Under the pieces are notes generated by a model. The model did no database searches. It worked only from the letters and a program-made list of their open reading frames with translations, and was not told the origin of the DNA. The translations under genes and the position numbers were made by a program. A stretch of 5,004 nucleotides of DNA from positions 1-5,004 of the forward strand of contig DAOVAK010000266.1 in assembly GCA_030671095.1 (NCBI GenBank), given 5' to 3'. Within the stretch, counting starts at the first letter, position 1. Every line of letters begins with the position of its first letter. The stretch is from Deltaproteobacteria bacterium (GTDB lineage Bacteria > Desulfobacterota > DSM-4660 > Desulfatiglandales > HGW-15). Positions 1 to 4,835 of this stretch are shown one piece after another.

Positions 1-1
1 G

Positions 2-1303
2 GTATCGGAAGTTGTAAAGATGGCACAGAAAGAGAAGTGGGCCCTTCTACCCTGGGGAAGCGGTTCCAAGATAGGGGTAGGGAATCCGCCTTCTCACCTC
101 GACCTGGTGATCTCCACGACCCGCCTCAACAAGATCATCGAAATGGATACGGCCAACCTGACCGTTACTGCCCAGGCAGGTGTAAAATTTCGGGACCTCC
201 AGATCTCCTTGGCTGGTGAAGAAAACCGTTGCTACCTTCCCTACGAAAATCCGACCACCGTTTCGGATGAGCCTGTTTGCTCTGACAGGGAGCACATGGG
301 CTGCTTCATCCCCATGATGCCTCCCTTTAGCCATTCTGCCACCCTGGGGGGAATCATTGCAACCAATTCCAGCGGCCCGGTCAGACTTCTGTACGGACTG
401 CCCAGAGACATGGTCTTGGGTGTGCGATATGTGGCCCCTGATGGTGCGATTGTTGGACTGGGAGGCAAGACGGTAAAGAACGTTTCCGGCTATGACATGT
501 GCAAGCTCATGATCGGTTCTCGAGGCAGTCTGGGCATCTTGGGAGAAATGACAGTCAGGCTGCTTCCCCTGCCAGAACGGCTGGGCACCTGCCTTCTGAG
601 CTTTTCCAGTCTGGATAAGGCCTCCAGGTTTGTGGACCGGATTTTGGAGACCAGCCTGCTGCCGTCAGCTGTTGAGCTCTTGAACTGGCGGGCCAATGGG
701 CCTTTGGTTGAGCAGGGTGCTATCGAGATGGACGGTGGCGGCTATGCGGTTGCTGTGGCTTTGGAGGGGTTTGGGGAAGCGGTGGAGAGAATGGGCTCTG
801 AAATCAAGGAAATGGCCTCAGCATCAGGTACTGAGAACAATGTCTATCTGCCGGATAACCCGCATCGCATTTTCTGGGACGCGTACAGCAATCTTGTCCC
901 AAAATTATCTGCCCAGTATCCGGAAATGGTCTCCATGAGACTTAACTACCCCATATCCAGATATCTCGATGTCATTCGGTCGGTCGAGTCCGTATGTGGG
1001 GCGCAGGAACTTGTGCATGCTCTCCAGGCCCATGCCGGCAGCGGTATTACTATAGTTCATTTTCTGTTGGAACCGGGAGATGACAAGCGCGCAGATAGAG
1101 TCGTCTCCGTTGCAGAGAAGCTCTTGGAAAAATGTCAAACCATTAGCGGCAATCTGGTGGTGGAGAAAGCCAGTGCCGGTATGAAAGAGCGATTACCCGT
1201 TTGGGGAGCGCCACCCCAGGACTTTGTCATCATGAAACGGATCAAAGAGCAGATGGACCCCTACGGCCTTTTTTGCCCTGGTTGTTTTGTGGGAGGAATT
1301 TGA
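2..1303 (+). CDS. GlcE-like FAD-binding oxidase subunit (FAD-linked D-2-hydroxyacid dehydrogenase family), 5'-truncated by the window
   Basis: The protein belongs to the PCMH-type FAD-binding oxidases and most resembles GlcE, the FAD-binding subunit of glycolate/D-2-hydroxyacid oxidases. The frame is open to the left edge: codons from base 2 read VSEVVK directly before the Met at base 20, and this continues the usual helix ahead of the FAD pyrophosphate loop. That Met is therefore internal and the true start lies upstream. Counting from it, PWGSGSK (11-17) and the NPP at 22-24 form the flavin loop, TLGGIIATNSSGP lies at 108-120, and KTVKNVSGYD at 150-159. The C-terminus reads MDPYGLFCPGCFVGGI (412-427), matching the family's closing 'DP.G...PG.FVGGI'. 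A segment at about 70-105 is longer than in standard GlcE and carries Cys71, Cys87 and Cys95. At 433 or more residues it exceeds the roughly 350 of GlcE. An iron-sulfur partner follows at 1650. The family is secure; the substrate is unknown. Confidence 0.87.
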   Translation, partial: VSEVVKMAQKEKWALLPWGSGSKIGVGNPPSHLDLVISTTRLNKIIEMDTANLTVTAQAGVKFRDLQISLAGEENRCYLPYENPTTVSDEPVCSDREHMGCFIPMMPPFSHSATLGGIIATNSSGPVRLLYGLPRDMVLGVRYVAPDGAIVGLGGKTVKNVSGYDMCKLMIGSRGSLGILGEMTVRLLPLPERLGTCLLSFSSLDKASRFVDRILETSLLPSAVELLNWRANGPLVEQGAIEMDGGGYAVAVALEGFGEAVERMGSEIKEMASASGTENNVYLPDNPHRIFWDAYSNLVPKLSAQYPEMVSMRLNYPISRYLDVIRSVESVCGAQELVHALQAHAGSGITIVHFLLEPGDDKRADRVVSVAEKLLEKCQTISGNLVVEKASAGMKERLPVWGAPPQDFVIMKRIKEQMDPYGLFCPGCFVGGI

Positions 1304-1419
1304 TTAGGCTCCTTAAACCATCAGCTCAACTTGTGGTCCAAGCATTGCTTTACAGGAGTAGAAGTTAAATGCACCGCCCGCTTCGCTCGAGGCGCAGAGA
1401 GCACAGAGGTGAGTATTTC

Positions 1420-1454
1420 TTTTCCATCGCCGTTGAGAGGACGGCGATGGAAAA
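1420..1454 (+). other. Hairpin 1 of element A (14-bp perfect stem, 7-nt loop)
   Basis: TTTTCCATCGCCGT (1420-1433) is the exact reverse complement of 1441-1454, around the loop TGAGAGG (1434-1440). No T-run follows on either strand, so it is not an intrinsic terminator. In RNA it would be very stable, and its loop is complementary to the loop of hairpin 2. Confidence 0.85.
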
Positions 1455-1552
1455 CCACTCAGCAGCTAACGCTGCGAAAACTGCAACATACATGGAATGT
1501 TAAGGTCGAATGGCATGCCATTTGGAAGATCTATTGGCCGGAGCGTTATTCC

Positions 1553-1587
1553 ATTTTGCTTTTCGCCGTCTCAGCGAAAAGCAAAAT
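1553..1587 (+). other. Hairpin 2 of element A (14-bp perfect stem, 7-nt loop)
   Basis: ATTTTGCTTTTCGC (1553-1566) is the exact reverse complement of 1574-1587, around the loop CGTCTCA (1567-1573). Stem and loop lengths equal those of hairpin 1, but the stem sequence is different. Reading antiparallel, 6 of 7 loop bases can pair with the loop at 1434-1440. Confidence 0.85.
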
Positions 1588-1635
1588 AAGAAAACAATTA
1601 CTCTGCGATCTCCGCGTCTCTGCGGTGAATTGGCT

Positions 1636-1645
1636 AGAGGTAAGG
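1636..1645 (+). promoter_or_regulatory. Ribosome binding site for the iron-sulfur subunit
   Basis: AGAGG (1636-1640) lies 9 nt before the ATG at 1650, and a second weak purine run (TAAGG, 1641-1645) is nearer. This supports 1650 as the start. The site lies only a few bases beyond the right end of element A. Confidence 0.55.
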
Positions 1646-1649
1646 TTTT

Positions 1650-2795
1650 ATGAACATCACTCAACTACGTAAATTGTCCTACGATGAGGTGGTCAAGTGT
1701 AACAGGTGCGGTTTCTGTCTTCCCAATTGTCCCATATACAGGGTTCGCAAGGTGGAGTCGGCTTCACCAAGGGGCCGGAACGCGATCACCCGCGCAGTCA
1801 TAGAGGAACGGTTGGCGTGGAGCCCTGAAATTGAGAAATCCATTTTTACTTGTCTCGGCTGTGGGGCCTGCACAGCGGCTTGCTTCCCATCACTGAAGAC
1901 CAGGGACGTGGTCTTTCAGGATCGAGAATGTCTTGTGGATGAAGGACTCTATCCGAAAATAGCCGATCGCTTGGCTAAGTCTTTGGAGGAAAACTACAAT
2001 ATCTCCGACGAAGATAATGAAGAACGCGACGACTGGCGTGAATTCCTAAAGGACGTGCCAGAGCACGTGTTTGAAAAAGAGCGTGCCGAGGTGATCTATT
2101 TTGTGGGGTGCGTCGCTTCCTTCTTCCCCCTTGTCCAGAAGATCCCGGTGACTATGGCTCAGATCATGGAAAGGGCCCAGGTGGACTTTACGATCCTGGG
2201 GGGCGAGGAGTGGTGCTGCGGCTACCCACTGATTGGCGCAGGTATGCGGGATAAGGTCAACGCGCTCATGAACCATAACCTGGAAAAGGTCCAAGAGATG
2301 GGTGCCAAAAAGATCATTTTCACCTGTCCATCCTGCTATCACACCTGGAAGACCTTCTACCAAGCAGAAATGGAAATCCTTTCATCCAGTGAGCTTCTGG
2401 AGCAACTCATTTTAGAGAAGAGGATTCCCCTCAAGGAGATCAATGCCACAGTCACCTATCACGACCCCTGCGATCTAGGGAGAAACAGTGGCATCTTTGA
2501 GTCCCCAAGAATGGTGCTCCAATCCATTCCTGGTATTCGACTGGTGGAGTTGCCGAACAATCGTGAGCTGACCAATTGCTGTGGAGGTGGCGGAAATCTT
2601 GAAATGGTGGATCCTGATCTCTCCGCACAGGTGGCCCAGATGAAGATCGAAGAGATAATGAAGACGGGCGCCCATATGGTTGTCACTTCCTGTCAGCAGT
2701 GCGTCCGGACCATCGCCACCCGAGCCCGCAGAGAAAAGATTGATCTTGTGGTGAAGGATCTCACTGAGCTGGTGGCTGAGGCCATGAAAGAATAG
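1650..2795 (+). CDS. GlcF/HdrD-like iron-sulfur subunit with two 4Fe-4S clusters and two CCG domains
   Basis: A 381-residue cytoplasmic or membrane-associated electron-transfer protein of the GlcF/HdrD family. It has an N-terminal ferredoxin-like pair: Cys17-20-23-27 (CNRCGFCLPNC) and Cys68-71-74-78 (CLGCGACTAAC). Two cysteine-rich CCG domains follow. The first has Cys154, Cys189-Cys190-Gly and Cys226-X2-Cys229; the second has Cys274, Cys310-Cys311-Gly-Gly and Cys348-X2-Cys351. In HdrB/HdrD proteins, CCG domains bind catalytic or electron-relay iron-sulfur clusters. All expected ligands are present, and no membrane segment is evident. It probably takes electrons from the FAD subunit ending at 1303 and passes them to quinone or another carrier. 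It is normally tightly linked to that gene, but here 346 bases intervene. The ATG is supported by AGAGG 9 nt upstream and by the correct distance to the first cluster. The gene lacks an obvious terminator after its TAG. The family is secure; physiological partner and acceptor are inferred. Confidence 0.9.
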   Translation: MNITQLRKLSYDEVVKCNRCGFCLPNCPIYRVRKVESASPRGRNAITRAVIEERLAWSPEIEKSIFTCLGCGACTAACFPSLKTRDVVFQDRECLVDEGLYPKIADRLAKSLEENYNISDEDNEERDDWREFLKDVPEHVFEKERAEVIYFVGCVASFFPLVQKIPVTMAQIMERAQVDFTILGGEEWCCGYPLIGAGMRDKVNALMNHNLEKVQEMGAKKIIFTCPSCYHTWKTFYQAEMEILSSSELLEQLILEKRIPLKEINATVTYHDPCDLGRNSGIFESPRMVLQSIPGIRLVELPNNRELTNCCGGGGNLEMVDPDLSAQVAQMKIEEIMKTGAHMVVTSCQQCVRTIATRARREKIDLVVKDLTELVAEAMKE

Positions 2796-2816
2796 GCCGA
2801 ACGAAGGTCATTCCCG

Positions 2817-2851
2817 TCCAAAATCCAAAATCAAAAATCAAAAATCCAAAA
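2817..2851. repeat. Tandem heptamer array, TCCAAAA/TCAAAAA type (5 units)
   Basis: Five 7-nt units run in register: TCCAAAA (2817-2823), TCCAAAA (2824-2830), TCAAAAA (2831-2837), TCAAAAA (2838-2844) and TCCAAAA (2845-2851). The array starts about 20 bases after the stop of the iron-sulfur subunit. It encodes nothing plausible. Confidence 0.85.
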
Positions 2852-2865
2852 TTCCATTACTCCCC

Positions 2866-2942
2866 ACAGATACTGGGTGCCGGATACCGGATACCGGATA
2901 CCCGATGCCGGATACTTGATCCTGGATACTGGATACGAAATG
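2866..2942. repeat. Tandem heptamer array, CCGGATA type (about 9-11 units)
   Basis: Units of 7 nt run in register from 2880: CCGGATA three times (2880-2900), CCCGATG, CCGGATA (2908-2914), CTTGATC, then CTGGATA twice (2922-2935). Degenerate units lie on both sides: CTGGGTG at 2873-2879 and CGAAATG at 2936-2942. Because 21 nt is seven codons, any frame through it gives a fake repetitive peptide (PDTGYRI-like on +, PVSGIGY-like on -). It should not be annotated as protein. Confidence 0.88.
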
Positions 2943-2997
2943 CGGGAATGCGGAAGAATGAGTTTTAGGGAAGTCCACCGTGACTGCTATTTTCAAG

Positions 2998-3015
2998 GTC
3001 GGCACAGTGGCCGAC
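2998..3015. other. Small GC-rich hairpin in the convergent gap
   Basis: GTCGGC (2998-3003) pairs with GCCGAC (3010-3015) across a 6-nt loop. Neither strand has a T-run directly after it, so it is a poor intrinsic terminator. It is nevertheless the only compact GC stem I see between the two convergent genes. Confidence 0.4.
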
Positions 3016-3030
3016 TTCCAATCCAAAATT

Positions 3031-3070
3031 CCATTACTCCAATACTCCAGTACTCCATTACTCCAATCCC
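3031..3070. repeat. Tandem octamer array, CCATTACT type (5 units)
   Basis: Five 8-nt units run in register: CCATTACT (3031-3038), CCAATACT (3039-3046), CCAGTACT (3047-3054), CCATTACT (3055-3062) and CCAATCCC (3063-3070). The array ends about 20 bases from the stop codon of the convergent dehydrogenase gene. Confidence 0.85.
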
Positions 3071-3089
3071 CAATACTTCATCCAACGGC

Positions 3090-4370
3090 CTACCAGTACG
3101 CCATGGCATCTTCAAAGATCTGGGTGAGTTCCTCTTCTCCCACCGGTTTGGGAGAGAGTTTGATGACGCGATGTTGGGGAAGGGTGCCCTGAACCAGATG
3201 GGGAATATCATCCCGGGTGAAACCTACGGCGCTGAGCCCGTTGGGGATGTTGAGGCGCTTCATATAATAGATGACCTGTTCAGAGAGTATCTTGCCGGCA
3301 TCCTCAAGTTTGGCATGGGACACATCTGCGCCCAAGGTCTCTGCCGCCTGGAGGTGCCTTTCGGGGCAGGCTGGAGCTGTAAAGCGAAATGCCGCTGGCG
3401 CGTTAAGCACCACCGCCATACCGTGGGGTACAAGTGGGTAGTCCACCGGGTAGTCATCAGGTTTCCAATCCCGCACCATGCCAGAGACCGGATAGGACAT
3501 GCCATGGGGAAGGGTCACCCCAGCGTTCCCAAATCCCATCCCTGCAAAAGATGCCGCGAGCATCATCATGCCGCGGGCTTCCTCGTTCTCAGGATTTTCA
3601 ACGGCTTCGATGAAATTGTTCGCCAGCATACGCAGAGCCTGAATGGCCCAGATGTCACTAATGGGATTGGAACCCTGATATGCGGGACGAAGGATCGGCC
3701 GTTCCGGCCTGGGGCGCTGGTTGAATGGCATTGCCGTATATGACTCTATGGCATGGGTGAGCACGTCCAAGCCCGTGGATGCAGCGACCATGGAGGGCAG
3801 GCTCTCTGTATTTTGGGGGTCTACGATACCGAGGGTGGGCTTGAGCCTTCTGTCGGCTATACCTGTCTTCGCATGCATCTCTACTAGATCGAAGATGGCT
3901 ACACCCGTTGTCTCACTGCCTGTACCCGCCGTGGTGGGAACCGCGAACAGAGGCTTGAGAGTCCCTGGAACAGGCAGACCTTTGCCGATGGGCGGGTTCA
4001 CATAGTCTAAAAAGTCCTCGGGCGGATAGGCGGAATAGAGATTGGCCACTTTTGCAGTGTCTATGGTGGACCCGCCACCAACGGCCACAAATCCGTCAAA
4101 AGGTGCAGACTGGACAAACTTGATCGCTTCTTTAAAGGACGTATCCGTGGGTTCGACCCGGACTTGATCGAACAAGGCATACTCGATTTTTTGTTTCGAT
4201 AGGGATTCTAGGACAGTTTCCACCTGGGGCATCTTGCTCAAAAAGGGATCTGTCAGGACCATCACTCTTTTGACCCCCATATCGGCCAGATCCATGCCCA
4301 CCTCAGAGGTCGTCCCTGGGCCGAAACGGATATTTGATGCAGCCATCTCAAACGCGTAATCGTATTCCAT
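3090..4370 (-). CDS. Hydroxyacid-oxoacid transhydrogenase-like iron-containing alcohol dehydrogenase (ADHFE1/HOT family)
   Basis: A 426-residue cytoplasmic group III (iron-containing) alcohol dehydrogenase. It matches the HOT/ADHFE1 subfamily as I recall it, in stretches such as YDYAFEMA-SNIR-G, VRVEPTD-SF-EAI, AVPTT-GTGSETTGVAIFD, RPAYQGSNPISDIWAI and PLVPHG. Family members transfer hydride from 4-hydroxybutyrate to 2-oxoglutarate, giving succinic semialdehyde and D-2-hydroxyglutarate, with tightly bound nicotinamide cofactor. GGGS at 98-101 is the dinucleotide-binding loop. Asp202, His206, His289 and His316 are the expected metal ligands, all present. The length fits the mature family. The start chosen is the ATG at 4370, preceded by GGAGG with a 7-nt spacer. 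An in-frame ATG 13 codons earlier (4409) lacks such a site and adds a non-homologous MSSTQANSLGGEK tail. It is divergent from the hydratase gene and convergent with the oxidase pair. A strong promoter lies upstream. Another alcohol substrate remains possible. Confidence 0.92.
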   Translation of the reverse strand: MEYDYAFEMAASNIRFGPGTTSEVGMDLADMGVKRVMVLTDPFLSKMPQVETVLESLSKQKIEYALFDQVRVEPTDTSFKEAIKFVQSAPFDGFVAVGGGSTIDTAKVANLYSAYPPEDFLDYVNPPIGKGLPVPGTLKPLFAVPTTAGTGSETTGVAIFDLVEMHAKTGIADRRLKPTLGIVDPQNTESLPSMVAASTGLDVLTHAIESYTAMPFNQRPRPERPILRPAYQGSNPISDIWAIQALRMLANNFIEAVENPENEEARGMMMLAASFAGMGFGNAGVTLPHGMSYPVSGMVRDWKPDDYPVDYPLVPHGMAVVLNAPAAFRFTAPACPERHLQAAETLGADVSHAKLEDAGKILSEQVIYYMKRLNIPNGLSAVGFTRDDIPHLVQGTLPQHRVIKLSPKPVGEEELTQIFEDAMAYW

Positions 4371-4377
4371 CTTCTCT

Positions 4378-4382
4378 CCTCC
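4378..4382 (-). promoter_or_regulatory. Strong Shine-Dalgarno deciding the transhydrogenase start
   Basis: On the minus strand GGAGG (4382 down to 4378) is followed by 7 nt and the ATG at 4370. This places the start 13 codons inside the longest open frame. Confidence 0.85.
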
Positions 4383-4429
4383 GAGAGAATTTGCTTGCGT
4401 TGAACTCAATATGCCGGTAATTCCCTCTA

Positions 4430-4435
4430 ATTATA
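4430..4435 (-). promoter_or_regulatory. Possible second -10 box (TATAAT) for the transhydrogenase
   Basis: The minus strand reads a perfect TATAAT, but the hexamers 17-18 nt upstream (TCTAGC/TTCTAG) are poor -35 boxes and there is no extended -10 TG. It may be a weak or activator-dependent promoter, or chance. Confidence 0.25.
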
Positions 4436-4470
4436 GTGGCATAAGGGATTTTGCTAGAAGAGCGCTTGGA

Positions 4471-4514
4471 CCTTGACTTGCCGACTATAGGGAAGGGCGC
4501 ATTTTGTGTCAAGG
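4471..4514. promoter_or_regulatory. Inverted repeat bracketing the transhydrogenase promoter (possible operator)
   Basis: CCTTGAC (4471-4477) and GTCAAGG (4508-4514) are exact reverse complements with starts 37 bp apart. One arm overlaps the -35 box and the other covers the expected transcription start. A regulator binding both arms, or a chance match, are both possible; no regulator gene is in view. Confidence 0.3.
4484..4512 (-). promoter_or_regulatory. Sigma70-type promoter for the transhydrogenase gene
   Basis: On the minus strand TTGACA (4512-4507) is separated by exactly 17 nt from TATAGT (4489-4484), a near-consensus housekeeping promoter. Transcription should begin near 4477, giving a leader of about 107 nt before the ATG at 4370. 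It sits just outside element B. Confidence 0.72.
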
Positions 4515-4532
4515 CGCAAGGATTTGAAGGAA

Positions 4533-4820
4533 TTAATTAGCCACAGACCCACACAGACATCCACAGACGAAAGTCACTGTAAAGGTCGACAGGATCAGAA
4601 GGGATAGACTGGATAAGAATTGCTTAAGATATGGGAGATGGGCTCTAGCGAAGACAATAAACGAGTTTATTGTCTTCCTCAAAGCCCGCTCCCAGTGTTC
4701 AATCCCGCACAGTGGGATAGAACGCCCTCGCACGGCAGTTTTAAGCAATTCCTTCCGAGTACTTCAGGGAAGACAAACCTCATTGTCCGTGTAAGTCGGT
4801 GTGGGTTTGTGGTTAATTAA
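4533..4820. repeat. Element B: MITE-like element with 36-bp imperfect terminal inverted repeats
   Basis: The left end (4533-4568) begins TTAATTAGCCACAGACCCAC. The reverse complement of the right end (4785-4820) begins TTAATTAACCACAAACCCAC. The two agree at 30 of 36 positions. The outermost TTAATTA is itself nearly palindromic, so it could also be a duplicated AT-rich target. The interior holds an 11-bp long-range inverted repeat enclosing two hairpins, and no plausible gene. Its right end stops about four bases before the ribosome binding site of the hydratase. Together with 4371-4532 this accounts for the 465-base divergent gap. A promoter for the hydratase is not apparent, so it might lie inside the element or be atypical. 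Confidence 0.78.
4617..4751 (+). other. Three-way-junction-like fold inside element B
   Basis: GAATTGCTTAA (4617-4627) pairs exactly with TTAAGCAATTC (4741-4751). Enclosed is a long hairpin at 4632-4694: TGGGAG/CTCCCA, then GGGCT/AGCCC, then a perfect 13-bp stem 4650-4662/4665-4677 with only GA between. A second hairpin directly abuts it at 4695-4725: GTTC/GAAC and ATCCC/GGGAT around the 7-nt loop GCACAGT. No T-run follows, so it is not a simple terminator. Confidence 0.72.
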
Positions 4821-4824
4821 AAAA

Positions 4825-4829
4825 AGGAG
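4825..4829 (+). promoter_or_regulatory. Ribosome binding site of the MaoC-like gene
   Basis: AGGAG (4825-4829) lies 6 nt before the ATG at 4836, which fixes the start of the truncated gene. It is only a few bases beyond the end of element B. Confidence 0.8.
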
Positions 4830-4835
4830 TGGGCC

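Larger units (their letters stand above)
1371..1629. repeat. Element A: hairpin-rich MITE-like element with imperfect terminal inverted repeats
   Basis: This element fills most of the 346-base gap between the two oxidase genes. Its left arm has CACCGC (1372-1377) and CGCAGAGAGCACAGAG (1393-1408). The right arm has the complementary GCGGTG (1622-1627) and 1601-1616, which matches the second left block at 13 of 16 positions. The stretch between the blocks is 15 nt on the left and 5 nt on the right, so the arms have diverged. Inside lie two perfect 14-bp hairpins, smaller hairpins at 1462-1475 (GCAGC/GCTGC) and 1485-1501 (AACAT/ATGTT), and a perfect 14-bp palindrome at 1509-1522. I see no transposase and no convincing gene; the open frame at 1331-1672 is a translation of the repeat. 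Bases 1304-1370 hold nothing recognisable. The ends resemble 'CACCGCAGAGACGCAGAG' repeats that I recall from many environmental genomes. The exact boundaries are uncertain. Confidence 0.7.
2843..3040. repeat. 21-bp direct repeat flanking about 156 bases
   Basis: The 21 bases at 2843-2863 recur exactly at 3020-3040, with a start-to-start distance of 177. The segment between them (2864-3019) holds the CCGGATA array and a small GC-rich hairpin. The first copy overlaps the end of the TCCAAAA array, and the second leads straight into the octamer array. This could be a duplication by slippage or recombination, or an insertion into an ancestral array; the sequence does not decide. Confidence 0.8.

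Noticed and set aside
20..22. ATG at base 20 as the start of the GlcE-like gene
   Set aside because: The frame is open to base 2 and reads VSEVVK directly before it, a good continuation of the family's N-terminal helix. No ribosome binding site precedes it, and the FAD loop would begin only 10 residues after the start.
1292..1368. Small peptide starting TTG near 1300 after GGAGG
   Set aside because: The spacing between GGAGG and the TTG is only about 3 nt, the frame is 22 codons of no recognisable content, and it overlaps the stop of the oxidase gene.
1462..1507. Integron attC site (TAAC ... GTTAAGG)
   Set aside because: The candidate cores do not fit the RYYYAAC/GTTRRRY consensus as a pair, and there is no integrase or cassette structure.
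1420..1587. Intrinsic terminators at the element A hairpins
   Set aside because: Neither stem is followed by a T-run on either strand, and the next gene lies close downstream in the same direction.
1331..1672. 113-codon open frame on + between the oxidase genes
   Set aside because: It runs straight through the hairpins and arms of element A and into the start of the next gene. It has no domain-like content and no convincing ribosome binding site.
2817..3070. CRISPR array
   Set aside because: Units are 7-8 nt and contiguous, with no spacers of uniform length and no cas genes.
2877..3743. 288-codon open frame on + beginning PDTGYRIPDAGY
   Set aside because: Its N-terminus is the translated CCGGATA array and the rest is antisense to the well-supported transhydrogenase gene.
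4370..4409. Longer N-terminus for the transhydrogenase starting at 4409
   Set aside because: The extra 13 residues do not resemble the family, and the strong GGAGG site is placed for the ATG at 4370.
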